This document shows positions 37,591 to 51,114 of a stretch of DNA of 64,000 bases, one piece after another (within the stretch, counting starts at the first letter, position 1; each line of letters starts with the position of its first letter). The stretch is from contig NC_060906.1 in the NCBI RefSeq assembly GCF_014805685.1, positions 14,214,164 through 14,278,163 on the forward strand, given 5' to 3'. The translations under genes were made by a program, and so were the position numbers. The DNA comes from Silurus meridionalis (Eukaryota; Chordata; Actinopteri; Siluriformes; Siluridae). The notes under the pieces are model-generated. The model saw only the letters and a program-made list of their open reading frames with translations. It did no database searches and was not told where the DNA came from.

Positions 37591-39221
37591 ACTGAATTCC
37601 AAAGGAGCTGAAAATAGCAAAACATATGTAATTTGTTTAAGAATCTAAGACTGGTCTGTGTGCTGTGGCTAACATAGTAATGTTGGATCAGTGATGTGCT
37701 CAGGCTAGTGGGGAAATGATTCAAGAGGAATTGCCACTTCCTGTCATGTTATAGTAGTTACCTAGTTGTGTAAAATGACTAACCTCTCCACATACTCGCT
37801 CTGGCTTGTCTTTTGCAATTTTATCCAGGTGGCCATTTTGCTTGCTTGTGTCTGATTCTTGTTTTCTCTTTATCTCTGTCAGACTAGGCACTGCGTGAGT
37901 TTGTTCTCTCACCATAGCCTTATCACTTCTAGTACTATTGAATGTTCCAATGTTGTTTTTATTTATTTTTTGGTTTCTTATACATTTTGTGGTTCTAGAC
38001 ATCCCTGTTATTCTATTTTAGGGTAAAAATAAAGGCGAAGACCAAGGTTGTAAAAAAAAAAAGTAGCATCATGCTGAGATGCTCACATTAAGTCGCATTG
38101 CTTGGCTGTACTGCTTTGTTGAACTCCCGCTCAGTTCATGTGTAGCTTTTGAACACACAGTAAGGCACACACAGGCACAAAAGATGAAACAACTATGATC
38201 AAAGTTGAGCTGGATCAGTGGCTATAAGGATGACCTGGGGAGGCTGTGAACACACACACTCACACTCACACACACACACACACACACACAAACATACATA
38301 CATGCATGGTATATTGTGTAGTCAAATTGATTATATGTAATTACAAAATAGAATAAAGTCTAATGATTTCTGCCAATTTCTAGAATGTTTAGAGATTTTA
38401 GAGATTTTAGAGATATAAACAATGAAATGTACATTTGGCCCTTGTTTAAATCAACTTATATTCATTCATTCATTCATTTATTCATTTATTAGTCATTAAT
38501 AAAACTGAGAGTTTAAGGGATAAAGGCCATGCTCATTCAGGGTGCTTTATGGTGCTGAGAACTGAAGGTCCCATCTTAACTACGAGTTACCAATGAAATA
38601 TAAATGACTAGGGACGCATAATCATAAGGTTATTTCAAACTGTAACGTTCTTAGATATATTGACTGGCTAATGTAGCATTAAGTCCTTCTCGAACTATAA
38701 AGACAAAAAAAGTCATTGATGTACTACAAAGCAAACTTCTGAGAACTTGTCCTAGCCAATGGAAGCTCAGTCAATGTTCTGAGCTATTCATCAAAAGATT
38801 GTGCCTATATCTTCGAACAGTCACTTTAAAATCAATATGCAATGCTCTTAACCCCCAACTGCTTAGCTAAGTACCTGAATTATATTTCAGATTAATTTTT
38901 AGCATTTGATAAATACATGAATTCAAGCACAATATAAATAAAAGTTAAATATTGCTATAAACACAATATAAGCCATGGTTTGTGGGGAAAATAATTTAGA
39001 AGTATAATTTAGAATTTAGGTGGAAATGGTCATGCCTATTCTTTGATTGTTAGCCTACTTGTGTGAATCTACCATGGTCACTGTGTTTCCATTGTGCCAA
39101 AACATATAAACAAACATCTGCCACAGAGACCTGCTCCAAAGATAATGATGTTTTGTTCCCCATTAGTTAGTATCACAAATAGACATTTAAATTATCTAAA
39201 ATTCTTTTTTCTTCCTTCTAC

Positions 39222-39223
39222 AG
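39222..39223 (+). other. lrfn4 splice acceptor before the start codon
   Basis: A pyrimidine-rich run (ttcttttttcttccttctac) ends in AG at 39222-39223, with the exon starting gcccctttttatg. The 21-bp leader before the ATG at 39245 implies that the 5' UTR is spliced from at least one upstream exon. Confidence 0.75.
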
Positions 39224-39244
39224 GCCCCTTTTTATGAATCGACC

Positions 39245-40620
39245 ATGGACCGTGTGCTTTGGCAGCTGCTGGTCCTGGTTATGACTGTGGTGGTTGTTCA
39301 TGCATGTCCCAAATACTGTGTGTGCCAGAATTTGTCAGAGTCTCTTGGGACACTGTGTCCTGCTAAAGGCCTTTTGTTCGTACCAACTGACATCGACCGG
39401 CACACAGTAGAGCTCCGTTTAGGTGGAAACTTCATCTTACGTATTTCACCGCAGGACTTCGCTAATATGACTGAATTAGTAGATTTGACGTTGTCCAGGA
39501 ACAGCATCAGTTCCATCCAGCCATTCTCCTTTGCTGACCTTGAAACACTGCGCTCGCTGCACATGGACAACAACCGCTTATCTGAATTGGGACCGGATGA
39601 TCTCCGAGGACTTGTAAACCTTCAGTACCTAATTCTAAACAATAACCAGCTACGCCGCATTTCTGAACATACCTTTCAGGACTTAGTTCCAGCAATCGAG
39701 GATCTTGATTTGTCATACAATAACCTGCAGACGCTACCCTGGGATTCAGTGCGTCAGATGATTAACTTGCACCAGCTCACTTTGGACCACAACTTGCTGG
39801 AATACATTCCTGAAGGTACCTTTACTGACCTGGAGAGACTTGCACGTCTGGACCTGACCTCGAACCGGCTACAGAAGCTCCCACCAGACCCAATTTTTGC
39901 TCGGGCACAAGATTCTTTGCAGGAATTGGTGCAAGTCTCTACACCATTTGCACCACAGCTTTCACTAAGCATTGGTGGAAATCCACTGCACTGCAACTGT
40001 GAGATGCTCTGGTTTCGAAGGCTGGAGCGGGAAAATGACTTGGAAACTTGTGCTTCCCCTTCAAATTTGAAGGGCCGTTACTTCTGGACCATAAGAGAGG
40101 ATGAGTTTATATGTGAGCAGCCCCTTATCACACAGCACACGCACAGGCTGTTGGTTTTAGAGGGCCAAGCTGCCAGCTTAAGATGCGAGGCCACTGGAGA
40201 CCCGACTCCCACAATTCATTGGGTAGCCCCTGATGACCGTCTCCTTGGCAACTCCTCTCGGATTGTAGTGTACAGCAACGGCACACTTGTTATTACTATT
40301 ACTACATCCAAAGACTACGGCACATTCACATGTATTGCTGCCAATGTTGCCGGTGAATCCACAGCTTCAGTGGAACTGTCAATCGTTCAGCTGCCCCACA
40401 TAAACAATGGAACTGGACAACCCAAATCTCGTCTCTCTGATATCACAGGAGCCTCAAAGGCAACGCCCAAGAGCCAACCAGAAAAGGACAAGCCAGTTTG
40501 GGTTTCTGAGGTGACCGCAGATTCTGCCCTCATCAGATGGTCCATCAGTAAGGCTGCACCTAAAGTGAAAATGTACCAGCTGCAATACAACTGCTCAGAT
40601 GATGAAGTGCTCATTTACAG
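39245..40620 (+). CDS. lrfn4: LRFN4 (SALM3) synaptic adhesion protein, coding exon 1
   Basis: Encodes residues 1-458 and two bases of codon 459 of a 767-residue type I membrane protein, CDS join(39245..40620,45302..46229). Signal peptide 1-20; LRR N-cap with Cys21/25/27/38; about seven leucine-rich repeats (55-215); LRR C-cap with NPLHCNC (246-252) and Cys269/290; Ig domain with Cys314, Trp326 and Cys363; FnIII domain from about 415. Candidate N-glycosylation sites include Asn74, 336, 345 and 388. The start sits in a good context (gaccATGG), 22 bp after a splice acceptor. [16 protein letters not shown] and [15 protein letters not shown] fit LRFN4 better than LRFN1 or LRFN2 as I recall them. 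The LRFN4 product is a postsynaptic adhesion molecule that binds presynaptic LAR-type receptor phosphatases. The exon ends AG|gtacaa (phase 2). Teleosts carry two lrfn4 genes; which one this is stays open. Confidence 0.9.
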
Positions 40621-40864
40621 GTACAATATTTAAAAAGACACTTTATTGTGCAGGGTTCAGGGCTCAGTGTGGTGTATATATTTAATAGTAAAATGCTATA
40701 TGCCAAAAAAAAGACCTCTGACAGAGCTGTATGTATACAAAAAGTAATTGTTTGCTAAGTTCTGATCATTTGATTCACAACATTTTCTTTAGGTGGCACT
40801 GCAATGCTATGAGATACAGGTTTATATATTCACTTGATTACAAGCTAAACCAGAAATTGATGCA

Positions 40865-40895
40865 TTTTAGGTATAGTGTTATACTATACCTAAAA
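40865..40895. repeat. Perfect 13-bp-arm palindrome
   Basis: TTTTAGGTATAGT (40865-40877) and ACTATACCTAAAA (40883-40895) are exact reverse complements with a 5-base loop. Partial repeats of the same words follow to about 40916. Confidence 0.9.
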
Positions 40896-41131
40896 TACCT
40901 AAAAAGTACTATACCTAGTGATTGTGTAACCTTATTGCATTCTTCAGTGAGCAATCCATCAACCCCTGCCTGGTCTACTAAATAGTTCATCAATCAGCTT
41001 TTTTATCCTATATTTCTGACTGACAATCACTTAATTTTTTTTATCAGGTTTTTTATCAAGTGACAAACAATTTAAAAATATGTTAGCTGAGCTCCTTTGC
41101 TAGCTAGCTAAGATTAGATGAATTATCAATC

Positions 41132-41249
<118 letters not shown>

Positions 41250-44169
41250 AGTAGCCAGAATCACTGTTGGCATTCTAGATATAGCATAACACGATGCTGC
41301 AAATAGATAGGCGTTACAAATGATATGTATTTTTTTGCAAAACTAAGTTTTTTGGGCTATTTCTTTTAACAAATGGACATTACTGCACGATTATGAGCAT
41401 GAGATCTGGATAAAACAAGCACCGGCCTGATGGCACAGTGTGAGTATTCCTCTGTGTCCAGTGTCAGTCAGTATATATTTTTCTGTTACTGACAGTTTTA
41501 TAGTGTAGGCGAAAACATTGTTGTTTTCCTGTTTCCTCAACTCTCCTTTCATTTCTTTGCATTTCTCAAATCTCATGAGTAGCATTTTGAATCTTTTGGT
41601 CCCCAGGCACATGATAATGATATAAAGTGTTTTACAGCGTGCAAGAATAGTGCGGTAAATCTGAGCAAAATGAGCAGAAAAACCCAAGCAGAGAGAAAAT
41701 CCAATTACTTAATGCCATTTAAATCATTTATCCATTAGTATCTGGGGAAATGTGTGACAGCTCCCTCCTTTCTGCTAAGACCATTGGCTGAGAATCTGCA
41801 CTTGCCATGTCTCTTAAGGCATTATGTATTTATCATCTGTGTTGAAATTCGGGTTTAATCATATAAAGTAGGTGTATTCTACTGTGTATTATATCCATGT
41901 GTTATTATTAAGTGGTCTTATTGTTACCTCTGACACTATACCTCTGTTACCATAGTAACAAGAACATTGTTGTTGTAATATATGGTATGGGTTCTATGTA
42001 GCAATGTAAATATAATTCCAAGGACAATAGGATAAGGTACTGTTAAGTATTGAACAGGACAGGATGGTTAAAGACATCTAGCATACTGCCAAAAGGCAGA
42101 TATAAGTGGACTATAGACAAGAAGTGACATGTTAAATGGAAAGCCATTGAAAGGTTTTAGCTGAATTGCCATAAGGCATCTATGGCAATCTTTATCCCTC
42201 ATTGTCCGTAATGTCACCCGCTGTGCGATTTAGTGTGCTTGTCTGTCTCACCTTGTGATATATATTGCCATGCTGTCTGGGCAACTTTGCTCCCTGGCTA
42301 TTCATTGCTCTGGGTCTGTCTGTTTTATTAAAGCCTATGTTTGATTGACAGTAAACAAAGACAGCTCATCATGTCATTTTTATTAAACTCAGTTATAGTG
42401 TGTAAAAAGCATGACAGCTATGCAACAGGCGAGAACTTCACATGTTATGCCATGAAACAATTATGGTCTTTGTAATTACTGCTGGGAAGACCTTAATTTC
42501 AGAGGTGTATGGTTGCTCAGCTCACACAGGAATAAATAACCTTCGCTCATTAACCTTATCTATTTATTAAACACTATAAATCGGTTGCTGTGTTGTGGTG
42601 AGTATCGTTCTAATAGATAATTTGTTAATTTGGTTTGGTTGACCTGTTGCAGTGTTATTCTGACACCAAAACAGAAAGGGCAGCTTAAAGAGCCTTTAAA
42701 AGTAGGCTTCTGCTTCTTCATAATTCCCTATTTCTTTTAAATGCATCCATCCATTAGTGCTATTGTAATGTGATGTTCAAACTGCATTTGAGATTAGCTC
42801 AATGGCCAAACCAGAAAATTGTCAAGATTTATTTTACTCTGCATACTCTCTGTTCTCTTGTTGCCAGTTCCAGGCCCGTTTACTATTTTTGCCTGCATAA
42901 AGCCAATCAAGTTTACCCTCCAAAGAGGAATTACTGTTGTAGGAGTGCATTTGCATGACATTATTCCAGAAAGATCCAGGCCAAGGAAACAGGCAAGAAG
43001 GAGTTATGTCTGAAACTGGAAGTGTCTAGTGAAAAATAAGGGAGTAAAAATGAGCCATTAAATGATGTAATTATTATAGAGGGAGGAAATATGCAGGCAA
43101 AGTGGAGAGTATAAAGAATTTATTTTTTTGTGTGTGTAAGTTTTATTAGATCAGGTCTGTGACTAAAAGTGCAAATAGGTGAAAGGTGCTGCAGACAAGA
43201 TCCATGAAGCTCCTAAAGAAAAAGTGGGCCAATATTTGCACTGTTATAGTAGCTGTTTCCTGCTAGTTGTGTTTCATGATTCACTCTCCTTGATTAATGT
43301 TATGGTCTCATGCTGTCTCTGAGAAAGAAAAGCCTCAATCTTCCTAAATTGTCTTTCAGTGCCTGAAGCCCTGCTAAAACTCATTCCTTCCTATCTTAAA
43401 CTTCCACTTATTTTTCATACTAGTATTATAAGCAGAATCAAACATGTCTCACCAGGGTTCCAGTTCCAGAGGTTTTGAATAAAACAAAATGAACTGCTGG
43501 ACAAAACCAAACTTTAATGGGTGCACGGAAGCATGCGAGTTTGAAATGGCTAGTGAATTGTAGGAAATTGTAGTGTAGCCTAATTGTATATTAGATACAA
43601 TCACCAGAAGCCCTAAAATTTCACAGCATCTTCACATCCTATATAGATCTGACAATGCCATGGAAGCAGAAACATGGTAACTATTGTATGTGTGAATTGG
43701 AGAGACCTAAAGGTAGAGGGGTGATGTACAGAACTCAAATAGCATCCAACACAGTCCAGTAATGGATTTCATTCCAAATGTCTGTTATCAAATACTCTCA
43801 GTTTGAAGTGCATACAAATGAAGGGGCTTTTATCTGACAGCTGAATGAGCAGCAAGTGAGCAGATTGCCATGAAGGTCCATTCATAAGACTATGAAGTGA
43901 TTCAGTTATATAGTGTCATTGTGAGATAATAAAGCAACTGGACCTGTCAAAGTTATCTGAGCTATTAAAGTCATGTCAGTTTCTCCCCATAGTCCCTCAC
44001 TCTAAAATGCACAAACACAGTTAAATGAAAAGTAAAGGCAGAAGACAAGCAAAGTTGTTCCTTCATATAAGCACTTAGAAAATTGTTTTCCAAACACTTT
44101 ATGCACGCCTGCATTAAATTAATTTGTATGATTATTTGCCATCTCACAACATAAAAGTTTGATCCTGAA

Positions 44170-44420
44170 CCTAGTTTACTGACTCTGTGGAGTTTCTTTG
44201 CATGTTATTCCTGTGTCTGTGTCTTTTCTAAAAACATGCCACTAGGTAAATTGTCTAAGAAAATTTGACCATAATTGTGATTGAGTGTGATATTGTGTGT
44301 GAATGGTGACTGGTGTTAGACTGATGTCCCATGCAGGGTGTATACCACCTAACACCAAGGTTTCCGAGGATAGGCTCCAGATAAATTGTGGCCCTGACCA
44401 AGATAGGGTGAAAGTGAGTA
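44170..44420 (+). mobile_element. Decayed SINE in the lrfn4 intron
   Basis: 'gtggagtttctttgcatgtt', 'aaaacatgccactaggtaaattg', 'gatgtcccatgcagggtgtat' and 'ggataggctccagataaattgtggccctgacc' (in pieces) follow the order of the same SINE family as 33125-33420. The tRNA-like head is lost. Confidence 0.65.
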
Positions 44421-44801
44421 AGTGATAGTGCTAAAGTACAATGGCACAGCTGATGTTTCTAGCCAGGATTGGATCAAAATATTGTAGTTAACACATTTAT
44501 AAGAATATTAATATTATGTCAGAGCTTTTCCAATTTTCCTTAAATTCCATATTGAAAAAGTTGCTTCTTTTACATTGTATTTATTTATTTTGGTGATAGT
44601 TTATATTTTGGTAATAGATAGCAAGATGTTGCTAAACATATAGCAGCTTTAATATAAAAACAGAAGGCAAATAATACATAGTTCTTTATAGTTAGTATTA
44701 AAAACAGAGTTCCTCAGATGATGAATTCTTAAAGGTCTATGCTAATGAAATAATATTTTTCAGCACTTGCCTAAATTGCCCAAATGTATAAATTCTCTCA
44801 G

Positions 44802-44803
44802 AT

Positions 44804-44850
<47 letters not shown>

Positions 44851-44851
44851 T
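44802..44851. repeat. (TTTA)n microsatellite
   Basis: Tandem TTTA units, about 50 bp. Confidence 0.96.
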
Positions 44852-45301
44852 CCTGAATCACTGCAATATCAAATAGGCCATCTGTTCACAGTGTTGGGGC
44901 AGATGGCATAAAGAGATAATGCCAGTTATCACAGAAATCATTTTGAGTTGTATGAATAAAATCTTTTAATTTCATTTAAACTAAAAACATTGTACTAAAA
45001 TAACGTATAACATTGGAGCAACAAAATCATAAAAAAAAACTAAAATTTCCTGGCAAATATCTGAACTTTTTTTACTCTTGCATAAGAGCACAACTGCAAT
45101 AGGTTACATTTCCAGAACAGGTTAAGGTACCCTTTTAAGGGCACTCTTTTACAGCTATTGTATATTCCAGTTAAGTGTTAATGAAAAGATAAGGACCTTT
45201 TTGCGTAGTTCATACAAAAGTTCTGGTAAGCTAATATGACACTCCTTTTGTAAAGCGTGTTATTACACAGGATTTAAAGATTGTTTTTCTTTTTTTTTAA
45301 G

Positions 45302-46229
45302 GATGATTCCTGCTTCCAGTAAGGCATTCCTAGTAAACAACTTGGTCTCTGGAACCCGTTATGATTTGTGCATCTTGGCAGCCTGGGATGACTCTGCAAC
45401 TACGTTGACAGCTACCAGCATTGTGGGTTGCGTTGAGTTCTACACCAGAGATGATTACCCACAGTGCCATTCTCTGCATGGGCAGCTACTAGGTGGCACG
45501 ATGATCCTGGTGGTGGGAGGTGTGATTGTGGCTACATTGCTGGTCTTCATCGTCATCCTAATGGTGCGCTACAAGGCTGGTGAGGCAGGGACATTGACTG
45601 CAGTTGGGGCTGAGCTTCCTGTTAGCAAGTTAAGCGACGTTGGAGATACCTATTCGCAGACCAATGATGGGCATCTGGGTCAGAATGGAGTCTTTCTTAC
45701 TCCTTCAAATTCCAAAGCCAAACTCAAAACCAAACCCAAAGTGAATCTACGAGACGAGGTAGTGGAGTTTAAATGTGGCTCTCTTCAGAGTAGTATGAGC
45801 TCTCTGTCCTCATCCTCATCCTCCTCTTCTGCTGGTTCTTCAAATGCCTTGCACACCTGCAGCCCCAATAGTGCTTTGGCCAATATCTGGAGGTCAGCAT
45901 CTCTCAAACCTCGAGGAAATCTGGACCATCTGTTGGGGGCTATTAACTCTCTGGAAATTAAGAGCCAGGCACCTTTGGGAAACACCAAAACTGGTCGTGC
46001 AATGGCATCAGCAGTGCCCCCAAATGATAAGGAGCCATTGCTGGGCCGGACATTGGACTCCAAGTTCAGACGGAGTCACTCGTTTGATGCTGGTGAGTTT
46101 GCAACAACAATTAGTGGCGTCTGGACAAAACGTAGCCTCTCCATCAACGGAATGTTACTCAAGGATGATATGGCTAACAGCAGGGGCACTCTGGAGGGCT
46201 CAGAGTGGGTGATGGAGAGCACTGTGTAA
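45302..46229 (+). CDS. lrfn4: LRFN4 (SALM3) coding exon 2: FnIII end, membrane segment, cytoplasmic tail
   Basis: Completes the protein: the first base finishes Arg459, then MIPASSKAFL and the rest of FnIII (YDLCILAAWDD, VGCVEFYT; to about 505). One membrane segment, about 523-547 (GTMILVVGGVIVATLLVFIVIL), is followed by a basic stop-transfer RYK. The tail of about 220 residues contains the family-conserved SDVGDTYSQTN (570-580), a serine-rich run (622-639), RRSHSFDAGEF, KRSLSINGMLL and the C-terminal EWVMESTV. ESTV is a class I PDZ ligand, the type SALM1-3 use to bind PSD-95-family scaffolds. As I recall, human LRFN4 is about 635 residues, so the fish protein is longer, mostly in the tail. 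The acceptor is the AG at 45300-45301; the stop is TAA at 46227-46229. Confidence 0.9.
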
Positions 46230-47045
46230 ATTGTGTACAATATCTTCAAGCTGACATCCTGCCCTTGTGTGACAGTTAAAAAAATCAAGGGAATTAGGGA
46301 AATCTTTTCTCATGCATGGAATTACATATCTTTTCATCGAATATAAAACATATATTCACTATACAACATGCTGTATTGGACAGGCAGTTGTAAGCGTTAT
46401 GTTCTGGTGAATAAGTGCATTTGTGTGGGTGTATATATGTGTGTGTGGCATAACAGAGTATGTGTTGAGCAGCAACTCAGCTTCATGAATGAGAAAGGTT
46501 AGGTCATTTACCCTCTGGATTCTGCCGTTCATCAAAGTCATTATAGTGTGACCAGATACATGACTGTTAAATGGCAGTTAATAAAAAAGAAACAAAAAAC
46601 CTGCCAACGCTTTCTCTGCTGAAGACTACTGCAAGTTCAGTCTGTACAGAAATATATCTGTGGTATAAATAATATTTATAAATTTGTTGAATTTAAAGTT
46701 TTATATTTTTATCTCAACAGTGTCATACCTCTCTTTTTCAAAGGGAAGAGTTAAAAAAAAAAAAGCCACAGAATTTTCATACCTGTATTTTTTTTTGGCT
46801 TCACTCACTATTCTCTTCCTTTTATCCCACTCATGTTCTTAAGGACTCATCTGCAAAGAGCAGTATTTGAAAGTTTCTTTTGAAAGAATCACAAATCTCA
46901 AATTCAACTTTTTACTGAATATTGAAGTGTATTACACTTTCTGTCACATAGTATGTATACATTTTCTTTGTCCCCATATGTACAAAGGAGTTGGATAAAT
47001 ACCAGATAATTTTGCTGTAAGAAATAATGTCTGTAAAATAATAAA
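46230..47045 (+). other. lrfn4: lrfn4 3' untranslated region, probable
   Basis: Sequence after the stop with no gene. A canonical AATAAA at 47040-47045 is a plausible polyadenylation signal about 810 bp downstream of the stop. Other AT-rich signals occur further on, so the true 3' end is uncertain. Confidence 0.45.
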
Positions 47046-48369
47046 GTATTAAGACCCTCTAATAAATTCATGGCTACTAGCCAAGAAACACTCATCAAGC
47101 CATTGCACAGTACATACATTTCTGTCATGCCCTGTATGTTAGAAATTCCTCTTATTTTAAACTGTACATTCACATAGTTTCAAATGATGCCATAGCGAAC
47201 AGAGAAGTCTACATATGTTTGACAAAGCTTAAATTAAACATATCAGGACATTGATATATTGCATTTAAAATATTGGATTTTTAAATAATTATTAAATGCC
47301 TTAGAGTTACCTTCAGGAGCCAGTGATAGACAACTCCAAAGCCAATCATCGCAATCTAATCATATGTGCCAGATGGATGTGTGAAAATGTCACAGTCCAA
47401 ATCTGCTGGAAGTGGCAGACATTAAATTGGAGACACACAGGAGTGGTCTATGAACTGCTTTCTTGAAATGAGCATGCTTTGCAAAAGCTTATTATTTTCT
47501 CATTGCCATGATTCTCATTCCCAGTACTGAGGTCTGAGTCCACTGCATATTTTTTTGTGCATTTCTTGTCCTAACATGTTATTTATTTCATGAAGGACTG
47601 GAAGCAAGTGTGCCCAGCAAGCATACTCAATGTTCTCTTAACCCCAAACCTACTTATGATTGGTGTCCAATGTTAGCTATTTTAGGAACAACCTATTATT
47701 CAGAAAAAACATGGGAGATGATTGGCTGATCACAACTATAAGAATTTGATGTAAAAGCATTCATTAGTCCTTCTAGTTGGGGTTAACAAAGCAAGATTAT
47801 GCATCTTAACTATAATTGCTCATTAATTATATTATATATAGTTTTGAGTATGTATTCATGGAGAGTTAGACACCCTGCTTATTTGTCAGCTACATTGGAG
47901 TTGAAGCTTCACTGAATAACCAGTGATACAAATGTATAATATCTAGCATATTTTGGTTTGATGATTTTGATGAGCAGAGTTTCCACCATTACTGTTTGTA
48001 TTCAAATTAATTAATTAATTAATTGAAAACACCAGTCACCTCCTTAATTACTAATAAAAACCAACGTGTCTGAAATGTTGAAGACTCATATACAACAGTT
48101 TGCATGGGAATGAATTAATAAATTATTTATGAATAATCCATTATTATGAATTATTATTAATATCGATAACATCACCTTAAAAAAATCAAAATCATAACAA
48201 GCATGTGATGTAATGAGAATGCAATGAATAATTTTGTTACATACAAAAACAAGAAAAAAAGTTATCTACTCATGCTATCCTTAAAATACAGTAGTGAGCC
48301 ATGCATTTCACACCAAGTCTTTCAGTGGTGTATGAATCTGAACCTGAATCAATCCGCCTCTTAATATCA
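47046..48369. other. Non-genic stretch
   Basis: AT-rich DNA, including an AATT-rich patch near 48005-48022. No gene or clear repeat. Confidence 0.55.
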
Positions 48370-49060
48370 TAATTATCATGCCACAGCTATAGATAATTTC
48401 TAGCAAAAGTATCAATATTACCCCAGGTTTTCTGTGCAATTTTTGTGCATTTTCCTGTGCATTACGGTTTCCTGGGAATTTGAAGTGAAAGCAAATTGTG
48501 CTTTTTTGCTAATTCTACAGGAAAGAAAACACGATGTGTAAATCGTTCATCGTTCAAGAACTGTTATGAACTATTTTAGCTGATCTTTTCTTACGATGTC
48601 CAACTTTTTGTGAGGATTTCTTGTTAAAGTCTTTGTAAGTATATCTGCAATAAAAGTATATCTGCAATTAATCAGCTATTAAATCACATTCCAATCAAAG
48701 GATATGAAATTGCAGACATTATTGGGAACCTTCTAGATAGCCTCGGTGTCACAAAATCGCAATCTGATTGACCAAAGCAACCGCTACAAGTAGCATGAAC
48801 TACGCTGCAGGCCCACAGGTGCTGACTGTAAAGGCTAAAGTCAGAAAATACCTTTGACCCTGTCAACACTTGATGTGATGGCTGAAATCTAAATAGATAG
48901 AAACTCCAACGTAAACGCTCCTAGCAGCAGCACACCCAAGAGAAAAGCTATGAAATAAAAAGAATAGACTACATATTAAAAGTCAATGATTCTGACTGAG
49001 TTTAGGCCAGTAGAGAAGGCCTTGCTGGCCCTGCCGGCCCACCACTCTTAAAACAGCATT
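48370..49060 (-). mobile_element. hAT-like non-autonomous element, copy 1
   Basis: Shares a series of words with 50680-51110 in the same order: 'tctagcaraa...ccccagg', 'gcattayggtttyc', 'aagctgcagg/gctgcaggc', 'gatgtratggctgaaatct' and 'gaatagact'. At its right end 'gtttaggccagtagagaagg' (48999-49018) is the reverse complement of the terminal motif at 21424-21443. That links it to the hAT-like element at 21395. No transposase remains. Confidence 0.55.
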
Positions 49061-50679
49061 TCGTACAATAAATAAATAAATAATTCAAATAAAAATGAAA
49101 AAAGAGCAGATCATTGCTTGTTACTTGTTATTAATATATTACTAGTTAAGGTTAGAGTGAGGTGGAGTTAATACTTGTAAGTCTGACAATAACCTATCAA
49201 TATGTTTTGATCGCTCACACTAAGTAGAATTTGTACTAGGAATGTAACTGAATATTAATACATTATGCTGATTGAACAGATAATGTGTTCTAGTGTCTCA
49301 CACACTGTTTCTGCAATGGCTGGTTGAGACTGGAAATATGCCTCACGACTAGCAAAACTAGGATGCTAGTTGGTAATTATATACAGGCACAATGAATCAG
49401 ATGTGAAGGTTGTGGGATAGTGGTCATGGTAGTTTAGCTACTAGTTTCTTCAGAATGTTTGGTAAATAGAACCAATTAACTCACTAAACATGTTGCTACT
49501 AAGACATGTGCAAGTATAATAATAATAATTATTATTTAAAAAAAAAAACATTTCCACAGTCGTCTTGAATTATGAACCTGAGTGATGTAGCTGATGTCGA
49601 GGAACTGTCAGAGCCAGGATTCCCACAGACAATAACGGTGCTAGACACAAACACAAACTTTGATTTTCTCAGTGTTCTAGTGGGAGCATTCATATTTGAG
49701 GCATATTTTTGGCCATAACCACTTTGGGTTTGGTACAGAGACAAATATGTGTGCATCTAACAAAGACACAGATTATGTTGTTGCTTTACATTACTACAAA
49801 TTCTTTGCATGGTTGCAATACAGCGGTGTGTTTTTTCTCAATAAACTCATATGTAGACTTCTCTCATATTTTGGAAATTTTGCAGTTTTTATCACTCTTT
49901 TGTCACACAATTACACAGTCATATTCACACAATTTAGACTGGCTGCTTAACACTAAAAAAAAAGTTTGAGTTTTCTTTGTGCACTTGTTTGAGAATGTGT
50001 AAAAGGAAAATTGTTTTACTTTTAAGGGACACTATCTAAAGAAGGGTATTTTCACTGTGTTGCGTTGCTGTATCTATAGAAGTCTTGCTAACTGGGAGAC
50101 TTTGTTTACTTGATCAGTCACAGTTTAATTTTGCTACAAAAAGGCTAAATACTAATTTGTTATTTGTAATTTGTATTTGTCCCAAGCCTTTATCTCCCCC
50201 CACCATCACATTCTCTACTGTTTTGTAACTGAATTATACAGTTGAATTCTCTATGAATAAAAAGTACTTATATGATTATAAAATGTTTTGCGGAATTTCT
50301 GTGCTTATAAAAGTTTTTTTGTTTGTTTTGTTTGTTTAGATTTTACATCTGATTTGATGGGGGGGGAAGTAGAATTAGAAAGTAATAATTACATTTGTAT
50401 GAGATTTTTTTAAGTCTGTATAATATGCTTGGTAAATTTTCAAGATTTGTGTTAAAGTGACTGAATGTGTTTAGTTAGTTTAAATAAGAGAAGACAGTGA
50501 GCAGTTGCACCTTCTTTGGATCACTGTCTTGGTCCCTGTTGTGAACATTAATTGTTTAGTGTTGTTCTTGCTTTATTAATGACACTCATTTTGTGAGAAT
50601 GAGTGCAATTATTGAAGCAAAAACCCAATTAACACAATTTAACAAGTCTACTTTCACTGTAGCCACAATTGCTCCACTC
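49061..50679. other. Non-genic stretch
   Basis: AT-rich DNA. Overlapping frames at 49532-49969 are not supported by domains. No repeat family recognised apart from short A-runs. Confidence 0.55.
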
Positions 50680-51110
50680 CACACTACACATCTCTAGCAG
50701 AATAAATATTAACTTCATAAAATGACCCCAGGCTTTTTTTTTTTTTTTTTTTTGGAATTTTTCCATGCATTATGGTTTTCCCATGGTCCCATGGTTTTCA
50801 AGCTCTGACAAGTGCACTCTCTAACCAATCCAATCAAACTATGTAAAAATGCTGACGTGATTGGATGCCGGCTAGATGGCCTTGGAGTGGCCAACTTGAA
50901 TTAACTGATTGGTTAAAGTAACAGCATTCAAGCAACATGTACTTTAAGCTGCAGGCACCAACACTGTTCATTCTGAAGGCTCAAGGCCCTGGCCACAGGT
51001 GATGTAATGGCTGAAATCTGATTGGATAGAAACTCAACAGAAACTTTTCTTTCTGGATGCGTAAAAACGAAGTGAAAAGCTATTAAATGTTCAGAATAGA
51101 CTATTGGAAA
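50680..51110 (-). mobile_element. hAT-like non-autonomous element, copy 2
   Basis: Diverged relative of 48370-49060, lacking the terminal 'ggccagtagagaagg' block. Ends where the Tc1 element begins. Confidence 0.5.
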
Positions 51111-51114
51111 TAAT

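Larger units (their letters stand above)
37135..39223. other. Region upstream of lrfn4 coding exon
   Basis: No coding sequence. Contains a decayed LINE tail (37425-37590), a CA run near 38256-38290 and ATTC units at 38461-38480. The final bases form the intron 3' end before the lrfn4 coding exon; any 5' untranslated exon lies further upstream. Confidence 0.6.

Noticed and set aside
39298..39996. Antisense open frames over lrfn4 exon 1
   Set aside because: They mirror a strongly supported coding exon and have no domain of their own.
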